Assembly: GCA_026874595.1 (NCBI GenBank)
Contig: CM049322.1
Coordinates: 28,082,840 to 28,146,839, forward strand
Direction: 5' to 3'
Length of the DNA: 64,000 nt
Source: Sipunculus nudus
Taxonomy: Eukaryota; Annelida; Sipuncula; Golfingiida; Sipunculidae
In this document: positions 11,712-23,665 of the stretch, in pieces
Layout: each line of letters starts with the position of its first letter
Numbering within the stretch: the stretch's first letter is position 1
Translations under genes and position numbers: made by a program
The notes under the pieces: generated by a model
The model's database searches: none
Seen by the model: only the letters and a program-made list of their open reading frames with translations
Told to the model about the DNA's origin: nothing

Positions 11712-12560
11712 TATTAGTTGAAGTGTAACTGTCAAGCTTGTACACCTGAGATACCAATCTGCTATATAGGAATGTAACTGAAGTGTAACTATCAAAGTTG
11801 TACAGGTATATGGAGATTTCATGGGGTGTAACTGTTAAAACTTGTACACCTGGAATAACGGTCAGGTATATGGATATTGCATGAGGTGTAACTGTTAATG
11901 TTGTACAGCTGGGATAACAGTCAGGTATATGGAGATTTCATGAGGTGTAACTGTTAATGTTGTACACCTGGAATAATGGTCAGGTATATGGATATTTCAT
12001 GAGGTGTAACTGTTAATGTTGTACACCTGGGATAACAGTCAGGTATATGGAGATTTCATGAGGTGTAACTGTTAATGTTGTACACCTGGAATAACGGTCA
12101 GGTATATGGATATTTCATGAGGTGTAACTGTTAATGTTGTACACCTGGGATAACAGTCAGGTATATGGAGATTTCATGAGGTGTAACTGTTAATGTTGTA
12201 CACCTGGGATAACGGTCAGGTATATGGATATTTCATGAGGTGTAACTGTTAATGTTGTACACCTGGGATAACAGTCAGGTATATGGGGATTTCATGAAGT
12301 GTAACTGTTAATGTTGTACACCTGGGATAACAGTCAGGTATATGGAGATTTCATGAGGTGTAACTGTTAATGTTGTACACCTGGAATAATGGTCAGGTAT
12401 ATGGATATTTCATGAGGTGTAACTGTTAATGTTGTACACCTGGGATAACAGTCAGGTATATGGAGATTTCATGAGGTGTAACTGTTAATGTTGTACACCT
12501 GGAATAACGGTCAGGTATATGGATATTTCATGAGGTGTAACTGTTAATGTTGTACACCTG
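11712..12560. repeat. 59-bp minisatellite
   Basis: About 14 copies with period 59. The first two are degenerate and the rest nearly identical. Each unit has inverted arms AGGTGTA...TACACCT and then GGGATAACAGTCAGGTATATG. Units alternate between GGAGATTTC and GGATATTTC versions, giving a partial 118-bp dimer pattern. Confidence 0.95.
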
Positions 12561-13716
12561 GGATAACGGTCTGGTACAGGTAGGTGTTACATGTTCACCT
12601 GGGATAACGGTCTGGTACAGGTAGGTGTTACATGTACACCTGGGATAACGGTCTGGTACAGGTAGGTGTTACATGGTCACCTGGGATAATGGTCTGGTAC
12701 AGGTAGGTGTTACATGGTCACCTGGGATGACGGTCTGGTACAGGTAGGTGTTTCATTTTCACCTAGAATAACGGTCTGGTACAGGTAGGTGTTACGTGTT
12801 CACCTGGGATTACGGTCTGGTACAGGTAGGTGTTTCATTTTCACCTAGAATAACGGTCTGGTACAGGTAGGTGTTACATGGTCACCTGGGATGACGGTCT
12901 GGTACAGGTAGGTGTTTCATTTTCACCTAGAATAACGGTCTGGTACAAGTAGGTGTTACGTGTTCACCTGGGATTACGGTCTGGTACAGGTAGGTGTTAC
13001 GTGTACACCTGGGATAACGGTCTGGTACAGGTAGGTGTTTCATGTTCACCTAGGATAACGGTCTGGTACAGGTAGGTGTTTCATGTACACCAGGGATAAC
13101 GGTCTGGTACAGGTAGGTGTTACATGTACACCAGGGATAACGGTATGGTACAGGTAGGTGTTACATGGTCACCTGGGATGACGGTCTGGTACAGGTAGGT
13201 GTTACATGTTCACCTGGGATAACGGTCTGGTACAGGTAGGTGTTACATGTTCACCTGGGATAACGGTCAGGTATATGGATATTTCATGAGGTGTAACTGT
13301 TAATGTTGTACACCTGGGATAACGGTCTGGTACAGGTAGGTGTTACATGTTCACCTGGGATAACGGTCTGGTACAGGTAGGTGTTACATGTTCACCTGGG
13401 ATAACGGTCGGGTACAGGTAGGTGTTCCATGTACACCTGGGATAACGGTCTGGTACAGGTAGGTGTTAAATGGTCACCTGGGATAACGGTCTGGTACAGG
13501 TAGGTGTTACATGTACACCAGGGATAACGGTCTGGTACAGGTAGGTGTTACATGGTCACCTGGGATGGCGGTCTGGTACAGGTAGGTGTTACGTGTTCAC
13601 CTGGGATTACGGTCTGGTACAGGTAGGTGTTACGTGTACACCTGGGATAACGGTCTGGTACAGGTAGGTGTTACATGTACACCTGGGATAACGGTCTGGT
13701 ACAGGTAGGTGTTACA
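12560..13716. repeat. 41-bp minisatellite joined to the 59-bp array
   Basis: About 28 copies with period 41. The unit shares CACCTGGGATAACGGTC and the AGGTGT/ACACCT arms with the preceding 59-bp array, so one derives from the other. A single 59-bp unit is embedded at about 13255-13318, evidence of exchange between the two arrays. Confidence 0.95.
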
Positions 13717-14260
13717 AGGTACCCCTGGGGCCATCCTGGTCTAGTTTCCCTTTTGATCCAAACTGAAGAACAAGCTGAATCCGATTTGCCCGATTGTCAG
13801 GTGACATAGTTGGTTCTGTAAGCCTGGTTGTGAGCTATGACGTCATCTCTAAACTTAGGCGTGACTGCTTCTGATCAAGCCGCCCGGTATTCAGTGCCTT
13901 GACTTCTTTATTAAAGATAGTCCCATTCATGTCTACTGCATCCGTGCCGGTTTCCAGCGATCACGTGACCCCCGGTGATGTCATGTTTTGTATTAGCAAC
14001 TGACATCAGTAAGCGCTAACTTCTGGTTGCTATGACAGTCCTTGAGCCCTGGGGATGAAGAGATGGGTGGAACTGTCAAATTGAACTGTTCACAGCCTAC
14101 ATAGCAATTATTTAGATCAGCGTTCTGTCCAGCTAGTGGGTTGTGCGACTGAATTTGCAGTCCTGCCTTTAGCAGACACTTATTTCCAAGGACAACGGTT
14201 CCAGGCTTAAATCGACAGACTGTGATATTTAGATAACATCTCTATGGCGAGTTTGTTCAT
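13717..14260. other. Unique spacer with exon-like fragments
   Basis: Two frames look faintly protein-like. One is EEQAESDLPDCQ, ending at a CAG-GTGACA donor near 13799. The other is an Ig-like stretch at 14039-14104, listed separately. CACGTGACC occurs near 13964. No complete gene can be built. Confidence 0.35.
14039..14104 (+). pseudogene. Possible immunoglobulin-like exon fragment
   Basis: After an acceptor-like ATGACAG, a phase-0 frame reads SLSPGDEEMGGTVKLNCSQP and then a stop (14102-14104). G-G-T-V-x-L-x-C resembles the B-strand cysteine region of Ig I-set domains. There is no donor before the stop and no partner cysteine or tryptophan within reach, so it is at best a broken exon and may be chance. 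Confidence 0.2.
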
Positions 14261-14261
14261 T

Positions 14262-14434
14262 ACGCAAGTGCTAATCTGTAAGTTGGTTTAATACGCAAAT
14301 GAAAATATGTCAATTGGTTTAATACTCAAATGCAAATCTGAGAGTTGGTTTAATAAGCAAATGCAAATCTGTCAGTTCGTCTAGTACGCAAATGCAAATC
14401 TGTCAATTGGTTTAATACGCAAATGCAAATATGA
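14262..14434. repeat. 31-bp array carrying POU octamer motifs
   Basis: Five to six copies with period 31. The last four contain a perfect ATGCAAAT octamer at 14330, 14361, 14392 and 14423. Earlier units carry degenerate versions. Confidence 0.85.
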
Positions 14435-14944
14435 GAAATGTATGAGAATTCGTTCTAATGTTGGCAACAAATATATTTAGTCTATTCGGGAAAAATGGTT
14501 CTCATGCACCTTAATGAAATATTTATTTAATTTATATTGTTACATTCCTCAGTGTCCAAGTAATGAATGTTGATGTTCCCCTTGCGAAATATGGTCCATG
14601 TGGATCGTTTGGCGGCCATCTTGGATTTTGGCTGACAGTTCAGAACACACATAACTTTTGAACTAGACATCATAGAAAGCCAAATGGGCCCATTTTCCCA
14701 TGCAATTCTAGTTGGCATCAGAAGTCGATTGGGATGATTGTCTGTATCAGTAAGTAAAGATAGAGAATTACAACATGATGTATGCAAATTCACACCAGAG
14801 GCATCAATATGGTGTATAATCTTGATATGAAAGATTGGTTAAATTCAGTCATTTACTTGTGGGCATACAATTGTCGTGCGAGTCTGGGACTAAAACAAAA
14901 CTTAAAAGTTCAGAACTAAAAGGACAAAGAATTACAAAAGTGTC
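14435..14944. other. Spacer before the giant array
   Basis: An 88-codon minus-strand frame (14527-14793) has no recognisable motif and uneven composition. It looks like chance. Nothing else seen. Confidence 0.4.
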
Positions 14945-17900
14945 GCCTACTTCATCCATACCATCTACCACAGTGTAGCCCACTCTACCTGTATCATCTA
15001 CCACAGTGTGGCCCACTCCACCTGTACCATCTACCAAAGTGTAGCCCACTTCACCTGTACCATCTACCACAGTGTGGCCCACTTCACCTATACCATCTAC
15101 CACAGTGTAGCCCACTCTACCTGTACCATCTACCACAGTGTAGCCCACTTCACCTATACCATCTACCACATTGTAGCCCACTTCACCTATACCATCTACC
15201 ACAGTGTAGCCCATTCTACCTGTACCATCTACCACAGGGTAGCCCACTTCACCTATACCATCTACCACAGTGTAGCCCACTTCACCTGTACCATCCAGCA
15301 GAGTGTAGCCCACTTCACCTATACCATCTACCACAGTGTAGCCCACTTCACCTATACCATCTACCAGAGTGTAGCCCACTTCACCTATACCATCTACCAG
15401 AGTGTAGCCCACTTCACCTATACCATCTACCATAGTGTAGCCCACTTCACCTATTCCATCTACCAGAGTGTAGCCCACTTCACCTATACCATCTACCACA
15501 GTGTAGCCCACTTCACCTATACCATCTACCACAGTGTAGCCCACTTCACCTATTCCATCTACCAGAGTGTAGCCCACTTCACCTATACCATCTACCAGAG
15601 TGTAGCCCACTTCACCTATACCATCTACCAGAGTGTAGCCCACTTCACCTATTCCATCTACCAGAGTGTAGCCCACTTCACCTATACCATCTACCAGAGT
15701 GTAGCCCACTTCACCTATACCATCTACCATAGTGTAGCCCACTTCACCTATTCCATCTACCAGAGTGTAGCCCACTTCACCTATACCATCTACCACAGTG
15801 TAGCCCACTTCACCTATACCATCTACCAGAGTGTAGCCCACTTCACCTATTCCATCTACCAGAGTGTAGCCCACTTCACCTATACCATCTACCACAGTGT
15901 AGCCCACTTCACCTATACCATCTACCACAGTGTAGCCCACTTCACCTATTCCATCTACCAGAGTGTAGCCCACTTCACCTATACCATCTACCAGAGTGTA
16001 GCCCACTTCACCTATACCATCTACCACAGTGTAGCCCACTTCACCTATACCATCTACCACAGTGTAGCCCACTTCACCTATTCCATCTACCAGAGTGTAG
16101 CCCACTTCACCTATACCATCTACCAGAGTGTAGCCAACTTCACCTATACCATCTACCACAGTGTAGCCCAATTCACCTATACCATCTACCACAGTGTAGC
16201 CCACTTCACCTATTCCATCTACCACAGTGTAGCCCACTTCACCTATACCATCTACCACAGTGAAGCCCACTTCACCTATACCATCTACCACAGTGTAGCC
16301 CACTTCACCTATACCATCTACCACAGTGTAGCCCACTTCACCTATTCCATCTGCCACAGTGTAGCCCACTTCACCTATACCATCTACCACAGTGTAGCCC
16401 ACTTCACCTATTCCATCTACCAAAGTATAGCCCACTTCACCTATACCATTTACCACAGTGTAGCCCACTTCACCTATTCCATCTACCACAGTGTAGTGTA
16501 GGCAATTTCACCTATACCATCTACCACAGTGTAGCCCACATCATCTATTCCATCTACCACAGTGTAGCCCACTTCACCTATTCCATCTACCACAGTGTAG
16601 CCCACTTCACCTTACCATCTACCACAGTGTAGTGTAGCCAATTTCACCTATACCATCTATTACAGTGTAGCCCACATCATCTATACCATCTACCACAGTG
16701 TAGCCCACTTCACCTATAGCATCTACCAGAGTGTAGCCCACTTCACCTATACCATCTACCACAGTGTAGCCCACTTCACCTATACCATCTACCAGAGTGT
16801 AGTGTAGCCCACTTCACCTATACCATCTACCACAGTGTAGCCCACTTCACCTATTCCATCTACCACAGTGTAGTGTAGCCAATTTCACCTATACCATCTA
16901 CCACAGTGTAACCCTAATCATCTATTCCATCTACCACAGTGTAGCCCACTTCACCTATACCATTTACCACAGTGTAGCCCACTTCACCTATTCCATCTAC
17001 CACAGTGTAGTGTAGCCAATTTCACCTATACCATCTACCACAGTGTAGCCCACATCATCTATTCCATCTACCACAGTGTAGCCCACTTCACCTATTCCAT
17101 CTACCACAGTGTAGCCCACTTCACCTATTCCATCTACCACAGTGTAGTGTAGCCAATTTCACCTATACCATCTATTACAGTGTAGCCCACATCATCTATA
17201 CCATCTACCACAGTGTAGCCCACTTCACCTATACCATCTACCAGAGTGTAGCCCACTTCACCTATACCATCTACCACAGTGTAGCCAACTTCACCTATAC
17301 CATCTACCAGAGTGTAGTGTAGCCCACTTCACCTATACCATCTACCAGAGTGTAGCCCACTTCACCTATACCATCTACCACAGTGTAGCCCACTTCACAT
17401 ATACCATCTACAACAGTGTAGTGTAGCCCACTTCACCTATACCATCTACCACAGTGTAGCCCACTTCACCTATACCATCTACCACAGTGTAGCCCACTTC
17501 ACCTATACCATCTACCAGAGTGTAGTGTAGCCCACTTCACCTATACCATCTACCAGAGTGTAGCCCACTTCACCTATTCCATCTATCACAGTGTAGCCCA
17601 CTTCACCTATACCATCTACCAGAGTGTAGCCCACTTCACCTTTACCATCTACCACAGTGTAGCCCACTTCACCTATACCATCTACCAGAGTGTAGTGTAG
17701 CCCACTTCACCTATACCATCTACCAGAGTGTAGCCCACTTCACCTATACCATCTACCACAGTGTAGCCCACTTCACCTATACCATCTACCAGAGTGTTGT
17801 GTAGCCCACTTCACCTATACCATCTACCACAGTGTAGCCCACTTCACCTATACCATCTACCACAGTGTAGCCCACTTCACCTATACCATCTACCAGAGTG

Positions 17901-20900
17901 TAGTGTAGCCCACTTCACCTATACCATCTACCAGAGTGTAGCCCACTTCACCTATACCATCTACCACAGTGTAGCCCACTTCACCTATACCATCTACCAA
18001 AGTATAGCCCACTTCACCTGTACCATCTACCACAGGGTAGCCCACTTCACCTATACCATCTACCACAGTGTAGCCCACTTCACCTATACCATCTACCAGA
18101 GTGTAGCCCACTTCACCTATACCATCTACCAGAGTGTAGCCCACTTCACCTATACCATCTACCAGAGTGTAGCCCACTTCACCTATACCATCTACCACAG
18201 TGTAGCCCACTTCACCTATACCATCTACCACAGTGTAGCCCACATCACCTATACCATCTACCAGAGTGTAGTGTAGCCCACTTCACCTATACCATCTACC
18301 AAAGTATAGCCCACTTCACCTATACCATCTACCACAGTGTAGTGTAGCCAATTTCACCTATACCATCTACCACAGTGTAACCCTAATCATCTATTCCATC
18401 TACCACAGTGTAGCCCACTTCACCTATACCATCTACCAAAGTATAGCCCACTTCACCTGTACCATCTACCACAGGGTAGCCCACTTCACCTATACCATCT
18501 ACCACAGTGTAGCCCACTTCACCTATACCATCTACCACAGGGTAGCCCACTTCACCTATACCATCTACCACAGTGTAGCCCACTTCACCTATACCATCTA
18601 CCAGAGTGTAGCCCACTTCACCTATACCATCTACCACAGTGTAGCCCACTTCACCTATACCATCTACCACAGTGTAGCCCACATCACCTATACCATCTAC
18701 CAGAGTGTAGTGTAGCCCACTTCACCTATACCATCTACCAAAGTATAGCCCACTTCACCTATACCATCTACCAAAGTATAGCCCACTTCACCTGTACCAT
18801 CTACCACAGTGTAGCCCACTTCACCTATACCATCTACCAGAGTGTAGCCCACTTCACCTATACCATCTACCAGAGTGTAGTGTAGCCCACTTCACCTATA
18901 CCATCTTCCAAAGTATAGCCCACTTCACCTATACCATCTACCAAAGTATAGCCCACTTCACCTGTACCATCTACCAGAGTGTAGCCCACTTCACCTATAC
19001 CATCTACCACAGTGTAGCCCACCTCACCTATACCATCTACTAAAGTATAGCCCACTTCACCTGTACCATCTACCACAGTGTAGCCCACTTCACCTATACC
19101 ATCTACCACAGTGTAGCCCACTTCACCTATTCCATCTACCACAGTGTAGCCCACTTCACCTATACCATCTACCACAGTGTAGCCCACTTCACCTATACCA
19201 TCTACCAGAGTGTAGCCCACTTCACCTATACCATCTACCAAAGTATAGCCCACTTCACCTATACCATCTACCACGGTGTAGCCCACTTCACCTATACCAT
19301 CTACCAGAGTGTAGCCCACTTCACCTATACCATCTACCAGAGTGTAGCCCACTTCACCTATACCATCTACCAGAGTGTAGCCCACTTCACCTATACCATC
19401 TACCAAAGTATAGCCCACTTCACCTGTACCATCAACCACAGTGTAGCCCACTTCACCTATACCATCTACCACAGTGTAGCCCACTTCACCTATTCCATCT
19501 ACCACAGTGTAGCCCACTTCACCTATACCATCTACCAGAGTGTAGCCCACTTCACCTATACCATCTACCACAGTGTAGCCCACTTCACCTATTCCATCTA
19601 CCACAGTGTAGCCCACTTCACCTATACCATCTACCACAGTGTAGCCCACTTCACCTATACCATCTACCACAGTGTAGCCCACTTCACCTATACCATCTAC
19701 CACAGTGTAGCCCACTTCACCTATACCATCTACCAGAGTGTAGCCCACATCACCTATACCATCTACCACAGTGTAGCCCACTTCACCTATACCATCTACC
19801 ACAGTGTAGCCCACTTCACCTATACCATCTACCAAAGTATAGCCCACTTCACCTATACCATCTACCACGGTGTAGCCCACTTGACCTATACCATCTACCA
19901 GAGTGTAGCCCACTTCACCTATACCATCTACCACCGTTGTCGCCCACTTCACCTATACCATCTACCACAGTGTAGCCCACTTCACCTATACCATCTACCA
20001 AAGTATAGCCCAATTCACCTATACCATCTACCACAGTGTAGCCCACTTCACCTATACCATCTACCACAGTGTAGCCCACTTCACCTGTACCATCTACCAC
20101 AGTGTAGCCCACATCACCTATACCATCTCCCACAGTGTAGCCCACTTCACCTATACCATCTACCACAGTGTAGCCCACTTCACCTATACCATCTACCACG
20201 GTGTAGCCCATTTCACCTATACCATCTACCACGGTGTAGCCCATTTCACCTATATCATCTACCAAAGTATAGCCCACTTCACCTATACCATCTACCACAG
20301 TGTAGCCCACTTCACCTATACCATCTACTACAGTGTGGCCCACTTCACCTTTTCCATCTACCACAGTGTAGCCCACTTCACCTATTCCATCTACAACAGT
20401 GTAGCTTACTTCACCTATACCATCTACCACAGTGTAGCCCACTTCACCTATTCCATCTACCACAGTGTAGCCCACTTCACCTATACCATCTACCACAGTG
20501 TAGCCCACTTCACCTATTCCATCTACCACAGTGTAGCCCATTTCACCTATACCATCTACCACAGTGTAGCCCACTTCACCTATTCCATCTACCACAGTGT
20601 AGCCCACTTCACCTATTCCATCTACCACAGTGTAGCCCACTTCACCTATTCCATCTACAACAGTGTAGCTTACTTCACCTATACCATCTACCACAGTGTA
20701 GCCCACTTCACCTATTCCATCTACCACAGTGTAGTCCATTTCACCTATACCATCTACCACAGTGTAGCCCACTTCACCTATACCATCTACTACAGTGTAG
20801 CCCACTTCACCTATACCATCTACCACAGTGTAGCCCACTTCACCTATACCATCTACCACAGTGTAGCTTACTTCACCTATACCACCTACAAAAGTGTAAA

Positions 20901-20905
20901 ACATT
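14945..20905. repeat. Giant 33-bp minisatellite (about 180 copies)
   Basis: The unit runs CCATCTACCACAGTGTAGCC then CACTTCACCTATA, period 33, over nearly 6 kb. The main variants are ACAGTG, AGAGTG, AAAGTATAG and ACAGGGTAG at one site, and TATACC or TATTCC at another. The plus strand is strongly G-poor. Because 33 is a multiple of three, one frame per strand stays open: VDGIGEVGYTV units on minus and SVAHFTYTIYH units on plus. Frames of 546, 361 and 329 codons are therefore mechanical. From about 16490 to 18880 units with an extra GTGTA (38 bp) occur roughly every 70-370 bp and break these frames, arguing against coding. Confidence 0.97.
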
Positions 20906-21370
20906 CTGACCTAAGATTTCCCTCGTGCCAAAGACCCTGTAATCTAAAGAGAGCTTTCACTCCTGTCAAACCCCCTCTTATATGAAGTAAGATTCCCTTA
21001 TGTCAAAGATTCTGTAATCTGAACCGAGATTTCTTTAGTGTCTAACACCCTCTTATCTGAACTGAGATTTCCTTATTGCCTAATACCCTCTTATCTGAAC
21101 TAAGATTTCCTTAATGTCTAACACCCTCTAATCTGAACTGAGATTTCCTCAGTGTCAAATACCCACTAATCTGAACTGCGATTTCCTTAGTGTCTAACAC
21201 CCTGTAACTTGGTCCATGATTTTCCATGTGTCGATTTCCCTGACATCTGAACTAAGATTTTTCTCGTTTAGAACCCCCTGAAATGTAAATTCAGGTTTCT
21301 TTTGTGTAGAACCACCTGAAATGTGAATTCAGATTTCTCTCATATGGGACCACCTGCAATGTGAATTCAG
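20906..21370. repeat. Degenerate 38-bp repeat array
   Basis: About ten diverged copies of CTGAACTGAGATTTCCTTAG plus TGTCTAACACCCT, period 38 where measured (21019, 21057, 21095). The last copies shift to a TGTGAATTCAG variant. Confidence 0.85.
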
Positions 21371-21394
21371 TTAAGCCAATGTGTGCTCAGTAAA

Positions 21395-21892
21395 GCCGAT
21401 CTTTACTCTGAATATGAATACAGCAAATGTGTGCTAATATCAACACAGCCAATGTATACTAAGATCAACACAGCCAACTGTGTTCAAATCAATACAGCCA
21501 ACGTGTCTAAGATAAACACAGATAATGGGTGCTCAAATCAATACAGCCAATGTTTGCTCAAATCAATACAGTCAATGTGTGCTCAAACTAATACAATCAA
21601 TGTGTGCTCAAATAAATACACTCAATGTGTGCTCATATCAATACAGCCAATGTGTGCTCAAATCAATACAGCAAATGTGAGCTCAAATCAATACAGCAAA
21701 TGTGAGCTAATATCAATACAGCCAATGTGTGCTCAAATCAATACAGCAAATGTGAGCTCAAATCAATACAGCCAATGTGTGCTCAAATCAATACAGTCAA
21801 TGTGTGCTCATATCAATACAGCCAATGTGTGCTCAAATCAATACAGTCAATGTGTGCTCAAATCAATACAGTCAATGTGTGCTCAAATCGAA
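21395..21892. repeat. 25-bp minisatellite
   Basis: About 20 copies of GTGTGCTCAAATCAATACAG plus TCAAT, period 25. It ends about 26 bp before the candidate exon at 21919, so it would lie in the preceding intron. The unit mostly lacks stops, which gives a long open frame running into that exon. Confidence 0.95.
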
Positions 21893-21918
21893 TCATTATT
21901 AATATCACCTCGAGGCAG

Positions 21919-22054
21919 AATTATGACGCAGAAATATACCACGGATTATCAATTTAAGAATATCTCTATATCCGCCACAGAATGTTATACCGCGACACTG
22001 GATGACTCCACTCCGTACCAAGTCACAGCAGGACGGGACAAGTGTACAGCTCAG
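21919..22054 (+). CDS. Candidate penultimate exon of an unidentified gene
   Basis: Between GAGGCAG (acceptor side, 21912-21918) and CAG-GTAATG (donor after 22054), one frame is open and protein-like: ...TDYQFKNISISATECY, then TATLDDSTPYQVTAGRDKC and TAQ. It has an N-I-S glycosylation sequon and two cysteines, which suggests an extracellular or secreted region; that is inference. The exon is 136 bp and ends in phase 0, matching the next candidate exon. The acceptor has a weak pyrimidine tract, so the 5' boundary is uncertain; an in-frame ATG exists at 21923. I do not recognise the family. The following intron contains an array that copies this exon's donor region. Confidence 0.5.
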
Positions 22055-22361
22055 GTAATGGCACCCTGTACGTGGTCATAGTTTGTCAGGTAATGTCACA
22101 GCAAGGAACCCTGACTAATAGTGACCACGTGAGAGAGTTTGTCAGGTAATGTCACAGCAAGGAACCCTGACTAATAGTGACCACGTGAGAGAGTTTGTCA
22201 GGTAATGTCACAGCAAGGAACCCTGACTAATAGTGACCACGTGAGAGAGTTTGTCAGGTAATGTCACAGCAAGGAACCCTGACTAATAGTGACCACGTGA
22301 GAGAGTTTGTCAGGTAATGTCACAGCAAGGAACCCTGACTAATAGTGACCACGTGAGAGTA
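22040..22361. repeat. 56-bp minisatellite duplicating a splice-donor region
   Basis: Five nearly identical copies with period 56 (starts at 22081, 22137, 22193, 22249 and 22305). Each begins GTTTGTCAGGTAATG and includes ACCCTG and CACGTGA. The exon end at 22054 reads CTCAGGTAATGGCACCCTG and then CGTGGTCA, so the array looks like an expansion of the exon-intron boundary, and every unit carries another CAG-GTAATG. Confidence 0.9.
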
Positions 22362-22417
22362 GCTGTTTAATGACTACTACACCCGCCTGACGAATTGAGA
22401 GCTAGCAGTGCAATCAG

Positions 22418-22543
22418 AAGTCTCTGAACAGCCTGCACGTCAGAGCCCTGTCTCCGGAGAGGGGAAACTACTACCTGGCCGCGGTAAAGGTCACCTTGAG
22501 CCACTTTGGCCGGTTTACAATCGGCAACTTCAAGGAGCTGTAG
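22418..22543 (+). CDS. Candidate terminal exon of the same gene
   Basis: After an acceptor-like GCAATCAG (alternatives at 22405 and 22408 keep the same frame), a phase-0 frame reads KSLNSLHVRALSPERGNYYL, then AAVKVTLSHFGRF, TIGNFKEL and a TAG stop (22541-22543). It joins in frame to the exon ending at 22054, giving a C-terminus of roughly 85 residues across the two exons. Earlier acceptors would add a cysteine (C-N-Q). The alternation of hydrophobic and polar residues (YYLAAVKVTLSHF) suggests beta strands. No transmembrane or anchor signal follows. The family is not recognised; homology search is needed for a name. Confidence 0.5.
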   Translation, partial: KSLNSLHVRALSPERGNYYLAAVKVTLSHFGRFTIGNFKEL

Positions 22544-22765
22544 TCATTTCATGTCATGTGGTCAGTTTTTATGACTACGGAATGTTGTTATCCAGCAAGT
22601 ATTTATACAGGAGGAACAATGGACTACACATCTACTTATCTTACATGGACATTGCTGGTAAAATATAAACCTCCAGAGAAAAGACCACTCAAGAACACTC
22701 TGTTTAGAGACAGCGGATGTTGAATCCACAAAGTCTATTAAAATTGTAAATACCATTTATCTTTA

Positions 22766-22770
<5 letters not shown>
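22544..22770 (+). other. Probable 3' UTR with ATTAAA signal
   Basis: Non-repetitive sequence after the TAG stop. ATTAAA at 22737-22742 is the commonest variant of the AATAAA polyadenylation signal and would give a 3' UTR of about 210-220 bases. It depends on the exon call upstream. Confidence 0.35.
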
Positions 22771-22800
<30 letters not shown>

Positions 22801-22830
22801 TGTGTGTTCTGACTTAAGACGGCTGCGGTG

Positions 22831-22881
<51 letters not shown>

Positions 22882-23016
22882 TGTGTGTGCTGACTTAAGA
22901 CGGCTGCGGTGATGATATATATATATCGTGTGTGTTCTGACTTTAGACGGCTGCGGTGATGATATTATATATATCGTGTGTGTTCTGACTTTAGACGACT
23001 GCGGTGATGATGATGA

Positions 23017-23056
<40 letters not shown>

Positions 23057-23164
23057 TGTGTGTTCTGACTTAAGACGGCTGCGGTGATGATATATATATA
23101 TATATGTATATATATTTATATATATATATATCGTGTGTGTTCTGACTTAAGACGGCTGCGGTGA

Positions 23165-23206
<42 letters not shown>

Positions 23207-23240
23207 TGTGTGTTCTGACTTTAGACGGCTGCGGTGATGA

Positions 23241-23303
<63 letters not shown>

Positions 23304-23390
23304 TGTGTGTTCTGACTTTAGACGGCTGCGGTGATGATATTATATATATCGTGTGTGTTCTGACTTTAGACGGCTGCGGTGATGATGATG

Positions 23391-23444
<54 letters not shown>

Positions 23445-23665
23445 TGCGTGTTCTGACTTTAGACGGCTGCGGTGATGATATTATATATATCGTGTGTGTT
23501 CTGACTTTAGACGGCTGCGGTGATGATATTATATATATCGTGTGTGTTCTGACTTTAGACGGCTGTGGTGATGATGTATATGTCGTGTGTGTTCTGACTT
23601 TAGACGGCTGTGGTGATGATATATATGCCGTGTGTGTTCTGACTTTAGACGGCTGCGGTGATGAC
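22771..23665. repeat. Compound array: 37-bp unit alternating with (AT)n
   Basis: Fourteen copies of CGTGTGTGTTCTGACTTTAG plus ACGGCTGCGGTGATGAT are separated by AT tracts of about 8 to 60 bases. Early copies have CTTAAG and later copies CTTTAG. The last few lose most of the AT spacer, giving a period of about 45-48 bp. The fixed unit and the variable AT spacer evolve at visibly different rates. Confidence 0.95.

Noticed and set aside
14849-16489. A 546-codon minus-strand frame of VDGIGEVGYTV repeats, and a 497-codon plus frame over the same DNA
   Set aside because: Both follow automatically from a 33-bp unit without a stop in one frame per strand. The C-terminus runs out into unrelated sequence, and 5-bp insertions break the frame elsewhere in the array. 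No signal peptide or start context supports a gene.
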